Assembly (NCBI GenBank): GCA_048265185.1
Contig: JBLXBZ010000001.1
Coordinates: 558,001 to 622,000 of the forward strand
DNA length: 64,000 bases
Reading direction: 5' to 3'
Source of the DNA: JBLXBZ01 sp048265185
Lineage (GTDB): Bacteria; Pseudomonadota; Alphaproteobacteria; Rhizobiales; Stappiaceae
The notes under the pieces: model-generated
What the model was told of the DNA's origin: nothing
The model's database searches: none
The model's input: only the letters and a program-made list of their open reading frames with translations
Position numbers and translations under genes: made by a program
Part shown: piece by piece, positions 37,630-47,600 of the stretch
Numbering within the stretch: the stretch's first letter is position 1
Layout of the letters: the number at the start of each line of letters is the position of its first letter

Positions 37630-38232
37630 GCTCAAACGCGTCCTTGCACATGGACCAAAAAGGTGGGCCGCTGATCAATACGCCATAGCTTAGTTTGCTT
37701 ATATCAGGCTGGCGGTTAAAACTGGATGACTATCTTCCCTCAAGATAGTCAGTTTTATATCAACATGCCGTCGCCACGCATCATCACTTTGGCGTAAAGT
37801 AGATCGCTGCATTGCGAAGGCACGATTAGACCACGCACTACGTCAACGCAAGTCCCTGACCAATGATATCGATTGATTAATTCAGCGCAAGACGATCGCG
37901 TGAATGAATTTTAAGCGCCGGTCGCGTATCCCGCCATTACTGAATTCGAGCGTTTTTGCGAAAAACATCGCAGGAAAAAACGTCAGTTATCATTAATCCG
38001 CCAGCGCGCCGGAACTCAAAAGAACGAAAAAAATGAAGCGTCGCCATTCTTTCGACAAGATAACCTAGTCTGCGGCAAATTTACGCATCGCGCCGCATCG
38101 CCTTGCAGGCGCGAGCTACAACTCAGGTGGTTTATGAATAACAAGACCTTAAGCGCGCACGCGGCCCCGTCAAATTCATGACGGAGCCGATGCGAGTAAT
38201 TGATTTTTGAAATCAACTGCCTATTTTGCGAA
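37630..38232. other. Intergenic region upstream of nuoA
   Basis: About 600 bp between the nuo operon and tRNA-Asp. It holds one notable inverted repeat (37717-37757, listed separately) and presumably the nuo promoter on minus. The open frame on minus across 38016-38294 is the antisense-like shadow of the tRNA. I see no other gene. Confidence 0.5.
37717..37757 (-). repeat. Inverted repeat upstream of nuoA
   Basis: GACTATCTT (37728-37736) and AAGATAGTC (37742-37750) form a perfect 9-bp stem with a 5-base loop. Flanking AAAACT and AGTTTT extend it across a 4-base bulge. It lies 90-130 bp before the nuoA start. Read on minus it ends in T-rich sequence, so it could be a terminator for upstream transcription or an operator or leader hairpin for nuo. 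Confidence 0.6.
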
Positions 38233-38309
38233 TGGCGCGAGTGACGGGACTCGAACCCGCGACCTCCGGCGTGACAGGCCGGCACTCTAACCAACTGAGC
38301 TACACCCGC
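38233..38309 (-). tRNA. tRNA-Asp (GTC), copy 1
   Basis: 77 bases including an encoded CCA. Acceptor GCGGGTG/CACTCGC (one G-T pair), D arm GCTCAGTTGGTTAGAGT, anticodon loop CTGTCAC with anticodon GTC, T arm GCGGG-TTCGAGT-CCCGT. All stems close. Identical to the copy at 38366-38442. Confidence 0.97.
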
Positions 38310-38365
38310 TCACCTATTCGCAAATTGCGCCATTTTTAGCGATGGCCGAAACCGTCGTTTTAAAA

Positions 38366-38442
38366 TGGCGCGAGTGACGGGACTCGAACCCGCGACCTCC
38401 GGCGTGACAGGCCGGCACTCTAACCAACTGAGCTACACCCGC
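38366..38442 (-). tRNA. tRNA-Asp (GTC), copy 2
   Basis: Base-for-base identical to the other copy over all 77 bases including CCA, 56 bases upstream of it in transcription order. The two are probably one transcript. Confidence 0.97.
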
Positions 38443-38722
38443 TTCCGAGCGGCGCTGCGCCGTTCGAAGTGACGCTGATCTACGGCGCTATGAAACGTAA
38501 GTCAAGCGCTCCAGACGACCCACGACGCCTTTTTCGTCTACAAAGCGCTTATTGCCCTATTTTTTTCATTATCCCCATCTCAGATACGGCAACGCTTGTG
38601 GAAAAACCCTTACCTAAAAAACGCCGTCAAAGTTATCATGGCCTTTCGGTCACTCATAAAATACATAAATACCGCGATAGAACGCATCGACATTCAAACC
38701 TTGCATCGGTACATTTTGGCGC

Positions 38723-40099
38723 ATGACAGCCCCCCCCTTTTTTCGCCCCCCTGCGCCCACGCCCAGATCCCGTCTAACGACGCTGTTGAAACTGGCCGTC
38801 TTGCGAGAGCGCAACATTCTTCAAATGCTCCCGAAACAAGCCTACACCCTGCATATGTCATCGGTTTCTTTCGGAAAACGGCCGATTTACATCGTGAACC
38901 ATCCTGAGACCATTCGGGAGATAATGGTCAAAAAAGTCGCTAATTACCCTAAAAGTGATTTAATGGTTGGCGCGCTCAAACCACTTGTGGGCGACGGCAT
39001 ATTCATTTCCGGCGGCGAAAAATGGGTGCGTCAGCGGCGTATGATCGACCCGGCGTTCGCACACATGCGCATCAGAGCGGCCTTTCAGGCGATGATCGAA
39101 GCGACTGATGATTTTGAAAACCACTTTGACGAACTTTCCGCAAGCGGCGCTCCGGTTTCCATTGAAGAGGAAATGAGTCATCTCACGGCGGATATCGTGT
39201 TTCGCACGATGTTTTCCCAACCGATAGAGAGCGAAGCCGCCCGCAGCGTCTTTCGCGCGTTCGCAACCTATCAAAATTCCGTCGCACAGGTGGAGACTCG
39301 CCACATACTTCATTCCCGCCCCTGGCAGGACATCGCCCAGCCGCCGGAGGTCCTGAAAATGTGCGACCATATCCGCGAAAGCTTCGGCGGATTGATCGAC
39401 AAGCGGCTGGAAGATCGCGACACAGATTTCAACGACATTGTCGCCGACCTCATAACGGCCAAGGATAACGAATCTGGCGAATCATTCAGCCGCGAAGAGC
39501 TGATTGACCAGATCGCCGTATTTTTTTTGGCGGGTCATGAAACGACCGCCAGCGTTCTAACATGGGCGCTATTCATACTTTCTCAACAGCCTCATATTGT
39601 TCGACGAATGCGTGAGGAAGTGGACCGGGTGGCCGGCGATGGTCCGGTCACCTTTGAACATACGCGCGCCATGACGCTGGTCCGCGACGTTTTCCGCGAA
39701 ACCATGCGGCTTTATCCTCCGGTTTCATTCATAACGCGCATCGCCAATGATGACGACAAGCTGCGATCCTACAACATCGCAAAAGGCACGATGATGGTGA
39801 TTTCACCTTGGCTGATTCACCGTCACAAGCATTTTTGGAAAAACCCCGAATATTTTGACCCGGACCGATTCTCCGCTGAGCGCGAGAAAGAGATCATGCC
39901 CGGAAGCTATCTTCCATTCGGATTGGGGCCGCGGGTGTGCACGGGCGCCTCATTCGCGACGGCGGAGAGCACGCTTATTCTTGCGCGCCTTATACGCCGC
40001 TACGACTTCGAAACACTCTCTCCCGAGCGCGTCCACCCCACAGCGAAACTCACCACGCGCCCGGTGAAAAGCATCTATTGCCGAATTTCTCGCAAATAG
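38723..40099 (+). CDS. Cytochrome P450
   Basis: Haem-thiolate monooxygenase, 458 residues. The I-helix oxygen-activation motif AGHETT is at 270-275, the K-helix ExxR (ETMR) at 326-329, and the haem loop FGLGPRVCTGASFA with ligand Cys-406. No membrane anchor or fused reductase is seen, so it needs separate redox partners. The sequence style (AGHETTASVLTWALFILSQQ) recalls CYP4/CYP102-like bacterial fatty-acid or alkane hydroxylases, but the substrate cannot be told. It stands alone between tRNA-Asp and cobC, on the opposite strand to the tRNAs. Confidence 0.93.
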   Translation: MTAPPFFRPPAPTPRSRLTTLLKLAVLRERNILQMLPKQAYTLHMSSVSFGKRPIYIVNHPETIREIMVKKVANYPKSDLMVGALKPLVGDGIFISGGEKWVRQRRMIDPAFAHMRIRAAFQAMIEATDDFENHFDELSASGAPVSIEEEMSHLTADIVFRTMFSQPIESEAARSVFRAFATYQNSVAQVETRHILHSRPWQDIAQPPEVLKMCDHIRESFGGLIDKRLEDRDTDFNDIVADLITAKDNESGESFSREELIDQIAVFFLAGHETTASVLTWALFILSQQPHIVRRMREEVDRVAGDGPVTFEHTRAMTLVRDVFRETMRLYPPVSFITRIANDDDKLRSYNIAKGTMMVISPWLIHRHKHFWKNPEYFDPDRFSAEREKEIMPGSYLPFGLGPRVCTGASFATAESTLILARLIRRYDFETLSPERVHPTAKLTTRPVKSIYCRISRK

Positions 40100-40198
40100 C
40101 CCCTCCAGGACCGCCTCTCTTTTGCGGCCGCCACATATCGCGTCAATTTTCGTGTATCATCCGGGCGAAGGTACGAAACTAGTCAGAGATGAAGGCAA

Positions 40199-41224
40199 AT
40201 GCAGCACGGTGGAGATCTGGGCGACGCGATCGCTTCTTATGGAGGCGAAGAAAGTGACTGGATCGATCTTTCGACCGGAATCAATCCTCGCCCTTGGCCT
40301 TGGCGCGAAGCCCTGAGCGACGATATATGGCGCGTTTTACCGAGCAGGAAAGCATTAGCGGAACTCCTTGACGCCGCCCGCAAGACTTACAACGTCCCCA
40401 AATCTCTCGCTATAACGGCCGCAGCGGGAACTGAAGCTCTGATCGCCCGGCTCCCGTCTATCCTTCCCAACGGCGACGTGGCGATTCTCTCGCCCACCTA
40501 TTCCAGTCATGAAACCCATTGGCGTCGTAGCGGGCGGCGCGTCACTCCCGTTGGAAGCCTGCAAAGCGCCGAATTTGAAGCCGCCCGGGGCGAGGCCTCG
40601 ATCATACTCCTCGTCAACCCGAACAATCCGGACGGGCGCACGCGCCAGCCCCAGCGACTGATAGAACTGGCGCGCACCCTCGCCCACAAGAACGGTTTTC
40701 TCATCATAGATGAAGCTTTCGCCGATGTGACGCCTGAAATCAGCATCTTGCCGCATCTTGCGCATGCGCCGGAGCTGCCTGTAATCGTGCTGCGTTCATT
40801 TGGAAAGTTTTACGGTCTCGCGGGGCTGCGACTCGGCTTTGCGATCGGCTCGGAGAAAGTTACGTCCCTTTTGGCGGCGGACTTCGGCGGCTGGTCAATC
40901 TCCGGCCCGGCGCTCGCCATTGGCGCGCAAGCGCTGCGCGACGAGGACTGGCGAAACATGACGCGCCAGCGCCTGCGGGACGACGCCGCGAAACTCGACG
41001 ACGTAATCCGCAAGGCTGGCGTGAATGTGCTGGGAGGGACTGACCTCTTTCGCTTGCTTCGCTGTGAAAACGCGGCCCAATTGCATCGGCATTTAGCGCA
41101 AAAGCGAATCTGGACTCGTTTTTTTGACTTCGATCCGACGATAATACGCTTAGGGCTGCCCGCAAATAACGCGGAACTGGCGGCGGTCGCGGCGGCGCTC
41201 GAATCGCTCAGCCCATCCCCTTAA
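40199..41224 (+). CDS. cobC: L-threonine-O-3-phosphate decarboxylase (CobC/CobD type)
   Basis: PLP enzyme of the class I aminotransferase fold making (R)-1-amino-2-propanol phosphate, the linker of the cobalamin nucleotide loop. 341 residues; 'DLSTGINPRPWPW' at the N-terminus is typical of this subfamily, and 'LRSFGKFYGLAGLRLGFAIG' holds the PLP lysine. Start ATG at 40199, AAGG just upstream. 18 bp before cbiB, which uses its product. No B12 box precedes this pair. Confidence 0.9.
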   Translation: MQHGGDLGDAIASYGGEESDWIDLSTGINPRPWPWREALSDDIWRVLPSRKALAELLDAARKTYNVPKSLAITAAAGTEALIARLPSILPNGDVAILSPTYSSHETHWRRSGRRVTPVGSLQSAEFEAARGEASIILLVNPNNPDGRTRQPQRLIELARTLAHKNGFLIIDEAFADVTPEISILPHLAHAPELPVIVLRSFGKFYGLAGLRLGFAIGSEKVTSLLAADFGGWSISGPALAIGAQALRDEDWRNMTRQRLRDDAAKLDDVIRKAGVNVLGGTDLFRLLRCENAAQLHRHLAQKRIWTRFFDFDPTIIRLGLPANNAELAAVAAALESLSPSP

Positions 41225-41242
41225 GACCATAGGGCTAAGCCG

Positions 41243-42223
41243 ATGTTGCTTTTTTCCGACACATTGCTGTTTCTCATCGGCGCGCTCGTTCTTGACGCTT
41301 TTATTGGTGATCCAGACAGAATCTGGCGCCGAATTCCGCATCCTGTGGTTTTTTTTGGCAAAGTCATTTCAATTGCAGATCAAGATTTCAACTCGCCTCG
41401 CACGCCCCCCAACGGCCGCGCTATTCGTGGATTGACCTTTCTCGCAAGCCTTGCTCTGGGCGCTTTCTTGCTTGGTTTGCTTATGGAGGCGATTTTTCGC
41501 CTGCTTCCTTATGGCGAATTTGGAACAATTCTGGTTGCGGCGATTTTTCTCGCGCAAAACAGCCTCTACAGACATGTGGCGGCGGTTCGCGCCGGCTTTC
41601 TGCGCAATGGTTTGCAGGGCGGGCGCGAAGCTGTGGCGATGATTGTGGGGAGAAACACGCGCCTTCTAGACGAATCAGGTGTTTCACGCGCTGCGATAGA
41701 ATCTGGCGCCGAAAATTTTTCCGACGGCGTCGTCGCCCCCGCGTTCTGGTTCGCTCTTCTCGGTCTGCCGGGGCTGCTTGTCTATAAGGCGGTAAATACG
41801 GCTGATTCAATGATTGGACACAAAACTGAAAAACACCAAGCCTTTGGCTGGGCGTCGGCGCGTTTTGACGATTTGATCAATCTTCCGGCGTCCCGTATCG
41901 CCGGCGTCCTGATCGCGCTCAGCGCCCCTATTTGCGGTGGGTCTATCGTCCACAGTTTCAAAGTCATGATGCGTGACAGTCGTTTGCACCGTTCTCCCAA
42001 CGCCGGATGGCCGGAAGCCGCCATGGCGGCCAATCTGGGCGTCGCCCTCTCCGGTCCGCGACAATATTCCGGCTATAGCGTTGACGATCCATGGATCAAT
42101 CCAGATGGCCGCAGGGAGATCGTGATTGACGACATAAGCCGGTCCCTGCGCGTCATGGCGTGCGCATGGGGCGTGTTTGTTTTCCTCATCGCTCTAGCTG
42201 AGACGGCGTTTCTACTCGCTTGA
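41243..42223 (+). CDS. cbiB: Adenosylcobinamide-phosphate synthase (CbiB/CobD)
   Basis: Integral membrane enzyme that attaches aminopropanol (phosphate) to adenosylcobyric acid. 326 residues, several helices; 'DAFIGDPDRIWRRIPHPVVFFGK' and 'ESGAENFSDGVVAPAFWFALLG' (here SGAENFSDGVVAPAFW) are diagnostic. It is called cobD in the Pseudomonas denitrificans naming. It converges with cobQ, stop to stop 6 bp apart. Confidence 0.93.
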   Translation: MLLFSDTLLFLIGALVLDAFIGDPDRIWRRIPHPVVFFGKVISIADQDFNSPRTPPNGRAIRGLTFLASLALGAFLLGLLMEAIFRLLPYGEFGTILVAAIFLAQNSLYRHVAAVRAGFLRNGLQGGREAVAMIVGRNTRLLDESGVSRAAIESGAENFSDGVVAPAFWFALLGLPGLLVYKAVNTADSMIGHKTEKHQAFGWASARFDDLINLPASRIAGVLIALSAPICGGSIVHSFKVMMRDSRLHRSPNAGWPEAAMAANLGVALSGPRQYSGYSVDDPWINPDGRREIVIDDISRSLRVMACAWGVFVFLIALAETAFLLA

Positions 42224-42229
42224 AAAGCG

Positions 42230-43714
42230 CTAAGATTGATTCGCTATTTTTAACAAGAGTTCAATATCGAGCGCTCGCTCAAGATGGCTTGCCAGCTCCT
42301 CAAGGGTTTGATCCACCAAAGTTTGATAGTTCAATGACGACCCCGCCCCCAATTCTTTCAAAAAGGCCCGACGGAAACCATCCGCGGCGAAGAGGCCGTG
42401 CACATAAGTTCCCAACGCCCGCCCATTTAGCGAACAGGCGCCGTCCTCATGCGCCGCGCCGCCTTCAAAAGAAATTTCGCAGAAAGGCCGCGCCAAATCA
42501 GTTCCCCGCGTGCGCCCTATGTGAATTTCATAACCTCGAATCATTTCGCCAAAGCGCTTATCTTCGCCTTGCACCTCAACAACCCGTTTTTCGGACGTAA
42601 GAGTGGTTTCAACGTCCAGATAACCAAGCCCTTGAACAGATCCCGCCGGCCCTTCGATTCCCTCCGGATCATGAATCTCTCGCCCGAGCATCTGAAACCC
42701 GCCGCAAACGCCTAAAACCTGACCGCCCCGGCGCATATGTCCAGCAAGGTCCACTTCCCAACCTTGAGCGCAAAAAAAGGCCAGATCCCCTATTGTGGAT
42801 TTCGTGCCCGGCAACAAGACCAAATCCGCGTCCCCCGGCAAAGGCTGGCCCGGCTCCACAAGCTCAAGGGTCACCTCCGGCTCCATTCGCAACGGGTCTA
42901 GGTCATCGAAATTCGCTATGCGGCTGATCACCGGAACGGCGATTTTTACTCGCCCTGCGTTGGCGCCCGCGCCGCTCGCCAGATCCATAGCGTCTTCCGC
43001 AGGCAGCTTCGAAGCGTTTTGAAACCATGGAATGACGCCAAGCGACGGCCAGCCGGTTCGCGCCGCGATCTCCCTCTCTCCCTCGACGAACAAACTGGCG
43101 TCGCCGCGAAACCTGTTGATGAAAAATCCCTTGATGCGGGCCCGCTCCTCCGGCTCCAACACCGAGTGGGTTCCCACCAGAGAAGCGATGACGCCGCCCC
43201 GGTCGATGTCGCCGCACAAAATTACAGGCAGGTCAGCCGCTTCGGCGAAGCCCATATTAGCGATGTCGCCAGCGCGTAAATTAATTTCCGCAGGACTTCC
43301 CGCGCCTTCAACCAGCACAAGGTCCGCATTCGATGAAACAGATGAAAAACTCTCCATAACCATTGGAAGGAGTTCATATTTTTTCGATCCATACTCCTTG
43401 GCCTTCATGGCTCCGAATCGCCGCCCTTGCACAATTACCTGTGCGCCAACGTCTGTCTCTGGCTTAAGGAGAATCGGGTTCATATGCACCGACAAAGGCG
43501 CCCGCGCCGCAAGAGCTTGCAAAGCCTGAGCCCGGCCTATTTCCCCGCCATTTTCCGCCACTGCGGCGTTATTAGACATATTTTGCGGTTTGAAGGGCGC
43601 GACCTTAAGACCCCGATTCGAGAAAAGTCGACAAAGCCCTGCAACAACGAGGCTTTTTCCAACATTAGAACCAGTTCCCTGAACCATCAAAGCCGGCGAG
43701 CGTCGTTTCGACAT
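42230..43714 (-). CDS. cobQ: Cobyric acid synthase
   Basis: ATP-dependent amidation of four side chains of adenosylcobyrinic acid a,c-diamide using glutamine. N-terminal P-loop-like domain 'LMVQGTGSNVGKSLVVAGL', then 'PFKPQNMSNNAAV', and the C-terminal glutaminase-like domain with 'GVCGGFQMLGREI' (catalytic Cys). 494 residues from the ATG 43712-43714, which has GGAGG upstream; the 21-codon extension upstream is not family-like. One base separates it from the preceding YrhK gene. Confidence 0.95.
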   Translation of the reverse strand: MSKRRSPALMVQGTGSNVGKSLVVAGLCRLFSNRGLKVAPFKPQNMSNNAAVAENGGEIGRAQALQALAARAPLSVHMNPILLKPETDVGAQVIVQGRRFGAMKAKEYGSKKYELLPMVMESFSSVSSNADLVLVEGAGSPAEINLRAGDIANMGFAEAADLPVILCGDIDRGGVIASLVGTHSVLEPEERARIKGFFINRFRGDASLFVEGEREIAARTGWPSLGVIPWFQNASKLPAEDAMDLASGAGANAGRVKIAVPVISRIANFDDLDPLRMEPEVTLELVEPGQPLPGDADLVLLPGTKSTIGDLAFFCAQGWEVDLAGHMRRGGQVLGVCGGFQMLGREIHDPEGIEGPAGSVQGLGYLDVETTLTSEKRVVEVQGEDKRFGEMIRGYEIHIGRTRGTDLARPFCEISFEGGAAHEDGACSLNGRALGTYVHGLFAADGFRRAFLKELGAGSSLNYQTLVDQTLEELASHLERALDIELLLKIANQS

Positions 43715-43715
43715 G

Positions 43716-44030
43716 TCAGCCTTCCTCCGTCGAATTCGCTCGATCCTCCCGCTCCGTCCCATAGGGACGAAATTCATCAGGGATCGGCAAATTCACCAGA
43801 TGAAACTCAAGCAACAGGCGGATCGTCGGACGAAAGGCGAAAAACAACGAGCCAATAACGAAAAGCCACGTTCCAGCGTAAATATAATCGTCATAGAAAA
43901 ATAAAACGCTCCCGGCGACGAAGCAAAGAGCGGCGCAGAATTCAATTACCGTTCGGATTATTTCATAGGAACGAACGATCTCGGCGTGATTCTTGGTATG
44001 AAGGCGATTGCGGCTATCAAATATTTTCAA
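43716..44030 (-). CDS. YrhK-domain membrane protein in the cobalamin operon
   Basis: 104 residues. Residues 20-75 form the YrhK pattern: 'SYEIIRTVIEFCAALCFVAG' runs into a helix, a short loop 'YDDYIYAGTWLF', and a second helix ending 'FAFRPTIRLLLEFHL'. Function unknown. The start is TTG (44028-44030), with GGGAGGGG about ten bases upstream; no ATG is near. It is fixed between cobO (32 bp) and cobQ (1 bp), so it is co-expressed with cobalamin synthesis, though I know of no role there. Confidence 0.8.
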   Translation of the reverse strand: MKIFDSRNRLHTKNHAEIVRSYEIIRTVIEFCAALCFVAGSVLFFYDDYIYAGTWLFVIGSLFFAFRPTIRLLLEFHLVNLPIPDEFRPYGTEREDRANSTEEG

Positions 44031-44062
44031 AACGTCCGCCCCTCCCTTGCTAAGGCGAGCCT

Positions 44063-44695
44063 TCAGAACTCAATGCCTTCTTGCGGTTTCACGCCCGAAC
44101 GGAACGGATGTTTGACCTGCTCCATTTCCGTCACCAAATCAGCAATTTCGATCAGTTCATCTTTGGCGTTACGCCCTGTGACGACCACGTGAACGTTCTC
44201 GGGCTTTTCATTTTGCAAAAATTCAACGACTTCCGCGATTGGCAAATAATCATAACGTAGAACGATGTTCAGCTCATCGCAAAGCACCAGACGGTTCTCG
44301 CCAGAGCGGATCAATTCTTTCGCCGCGTCCCATGCTGCCCGCGCCGCGTCAATATCTCTCTGACGGTCCTGCGTCTCCCAAGTGAAGCCCTCGCCCATAC
44401 GTTTTATGGTCACCAGATCAGAAAAACGATCGAGCGCCATTCGTTCGCCGGTTTCGATTCGCCCTTTGACAAATTGCACCACCGCCACTTTATGCCCATG
44501 GCCAAGTGAGCGAAAAACCATGCCAAAACCGGCGGTTGACTTGCCCTTTCCCTTGCCCGTGTGGACGATCAACAGCCCCTTTTCAATGGTTTTCGTCGCC
44601 ATTATTTTATCGCGGGCGGCTTTTTTCTTTCTCATTTTATCCGCGTGACGAGCGTTCAGCTCCTCCTCGGTCATCTCCGCTTTCCGGTCACTCAT
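44063..44695 (-). CDS. cobO: Cob(I)yrinic acid a,c-diamide adenosyltransferase, CobA/CobO type
   Basis: Transfers adenosyl from ATP to the cobalt of corrinoids. 210 residues with the P-loop HTGKGKGKSTAG (about 45-56), 'LVLCDELNIVLRYDYLP' and the C-terminal 'MEQVKHPFRSGVKPQEGIEF' that closes the active site. The ATG at 44693-44695 overlaps the cobN end by 8 bases. Confidence 0.96.
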   Translation of the reverse strand: MSDRKAEMTEEELNARHADKMRKKKAARDKIMATKTIEKGLLIVHTGKGKGKSTAGFGMVFRSLGHGHKVAVVQFVKGRIETGERMALDRFSDLVTIKRMGEGFTWETQDRQRDIDAARAAWDAAKELIRSGENRLVLCDELNIVLRYDYLPIAEVVEFLQNEKPENVHVVVTGRNAKDELIEIADLVTEMEQVKHPFRSGVKPQEGIEF

Positions 44696-47600
44696 CTTGC
44701 ATGGCTCCTGTGTTCAAGGCCTTTAAAAAATCATGGACGCTGTTTTTACGCGGCCTCCAGATATCGCGATCAATCGCTTCGCAAAACCGTTCGACAATCT
44801 CACGTAACGCAGCCGGATTGGAGTTTTCCAAGAACCCGCGCACCTCGTCATTTTCCAGATAAGCGGCCAACAGCTGATCGAAGTGATGATCCTTCACCGC
44901 TCGGGTCGTGGCCGCGAAAGCAAAGAGATAATCCACCGTCGCCGCAATCTCAAAAGCGCCTTTATAACCATGGCGCATAACGCCGGCTATCCACTTCGGA
45001 TTGCCGGCCCGCGCACGCACCACGCGGCCGATTTCCTCTTCCAGAGTTCGAATAACCGGGCGTTCCGGGCGTGAATGGTCGTTATGATAAACCTGCGGCG
45101 CGCTTCCTCTCAAACTCTCGACAGTTGCGGCCAGCCCTCCCTCAAACTGATAATAGTCGTCAGAATCAAGCAAATCATGTTCTCGATTGTCTTGATTATG
45201 GACAACCGCATCGACTTTTCTCAACCGCGTCTCCAGCCCGTCGCGCGCCTGCTCGCCTTGCGCTCCCGCGCCGTAGGCATAGCTTCCCCAAGTGAGAAAC
45301 GCGTCAGCGAAATCAGACCTGTCATTCCAAATTTTCTCGTCAATCAACGCTTGCAGACCTGCGCCATAAGCACCGGGACGCGAACCGAAAACTCTAAACG
45401 CCGAACGGCGAAAGGCCTCCTCCTCCAAGGCGCCTTGAGTAATCATCTCCTCCGCCTCACGCCGCACCCGTGCGCTTAAAGGGTTGGCGCTCTCAGGCTC
45501 GTCCAGTTGGGAAATTTTCAGCACCGCCGATTGAAATAGGTCCATCTGATGAGGAAACGCATCGCGGAAAAACCCGGAAACCCGCAAAGTCACATCGACC
45601 CGTGGCCGCTTCAACTCCGACAGGCTGAGAATCTCAAACCCCGTCACCCGGCCAGAGTTTCCCTCCCAGCGGGGGCGCGCTCCAATGAGAGCCAAGGCTT
45701 GCGCGATATCATCGCCGCCGGTGCGCATGTTGGCCGTCCCCCAACAGGTCAGCACGATGGCCTCAGGATAAACGCCTTCATCTTGAAAATGTCGCTCAAG
45801 CAATCGTTCCGCGCTTAAGGAGCCGATACGCCATGAAACCTGTGTTGGAACCGCCCGCACGTCCACGGAATAAAAGTTTCTTCCGGTGGGCAAAACGTCC
45901 GGGCGGCCTCTCGTCGGCGCGCCGGATGGACCAGGAGGCACGAACCCGCCATTCAAGCCGGTTAAGACGGCGTCGATTTCCGCCGCGCCGCTTTTGATGA
46001 CGGCGGGACGGAGCCTGTTGTTGATTTCCGCAAGAACCGCCATCGTTGCATGGAACGATTGGGGCGGCGCCAAATCCCCGGCCACGAGGCTTTGAGCGTA
46101 AATCTCAAGCCGCTCCACCGCGTCGCCGTTGCTGCGCCATGCGGCCGTGGTAAGCCCCGTCAAAACTTCAGGCCGAGAATACGCCCAAGGAGCGGCGAAA
46201 TCGCACTCCAGCGGATCAAACTCCCCCCATTCGAAATCATCTGCGAGCGCCCGCAACAAACTGGCGTCTTTCGCTTCTCCTCCGCGCGGCGTACGCGCCA
46301 GCGCAACCAGCAGATCCGTAAGTTGCTCCCCTTGCGGCGCGCTCCCTAAAATATGCAAGCCATCGCGAATCTGCAGTTCTTTCAAGTCGCACAAATGAGC
46401 GTCGATACGCGCAAGTCGCGTCATCTCATCCATATCGGCGCTGAGGCCCACGTCCAGATCAAGCCCTTCGCGTGCGGAAAGGTCGAGGATGTCGCGAGTC
46501 AGCGCGGCGGTGCGGCGCGGATCAACCCCAGCGGCGAGATAATACTCATCCAGCAAAGTTTCCAACTGACCGGCAACGCCATAGCTTTCCGCCCGCGTCA
46601 TTGGCGGGGTCAGGTGATCGACGATAACGGCTGACGTGCGCCGTTTGGCCTGCGCGCCTTCGCCCGGATCATTGACGATGAAGGGATATATATTAGGAAC
46701 AGGCCCGAGAATCGCTTCGGGAAAGCAAGCTTGAGAGAGCGCCAACGCCTTGCCCGGCAGCCATTCCAGATTGCCATGTTTGCCCAGATGCACGAACGCG
46801 TTGACGCGAAAAACTTCCCGCAACCAAATGTAGAACGCGAAATAATGATGCGGCGGAGCGAGATCCGGATCGTGGTAGGTTTCCTTCGGATCAATGTTAT
46901 AGCCGCGCGCTGGCTGGACGCCGACAACGACGTTACCGAATCGATGAACAGCCAGTTGAAACGCCCCCGCCTCCACATGCGGGTCATTTTCAGGCGCGCC
47001 CCAACGGCTTATGACTTTCGCGCGCGTCTCTTCCGGCAAAGTTTGAAAGTGCGCGTCATAAGCCTCAAGCGTCAAGGCTTCAGTCGTGATCCGCTCACCT
47101 CGCCCCTCCAACGCATTGGTCACGCCGCCCATGAGCAACGTCATCAGCCCAGAGGCGTTTTCCGGCGCGTCGGACACCTCGTATCCGTCAAGCTTCATCG
47201 CCTGCAGCAGCGCCGCGCAAGAAGCTGGCGTATCCAGCCCCACGCCATTGGCCAGCCGGCCATCCTTATTAGGGTAATTCGCCAGAATCAGCGCCGCGCG
47301 CTTATCTCGATTCGGCATGGCCGCCAAAGCGGCCCACCGCGCCGCCAGGGCCGCGACAAACTCCACTCTGTCCGGCTTGGGAACAAAGCGCATGGGCGCC
47401 GCCTGAATGGTTTCGTCAAACGCGCACTGCTCCTTGAAGGAGACGGCCCGCGCCAAAATCCGGCCGTCCACTTCCGGCAACACCACATGCATGGCCAAGT
47501 CACGGGCGCCCAGCCCCTGATCGCTTTCGCGCCAGCCTTCTTCGCTGGAAGAGGAAAACACCATTTGCAATACAGGCGCGCCCCATCGATCCAGAATCGT

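Noticed and set aside
38016..38294. 92-codon open frame on minus starting MVRVPACHAGGRGFESRH
   Set aside because: This phrase is the well-known translation of a tRNA gene read as protein; it overlaps tRNA-Asp copy 1.
40100..40198. Search for a second B12 box before cobC
   Set aside because: No match to the box consensus; cobC-cbiB do not appear to have a riboswitch.
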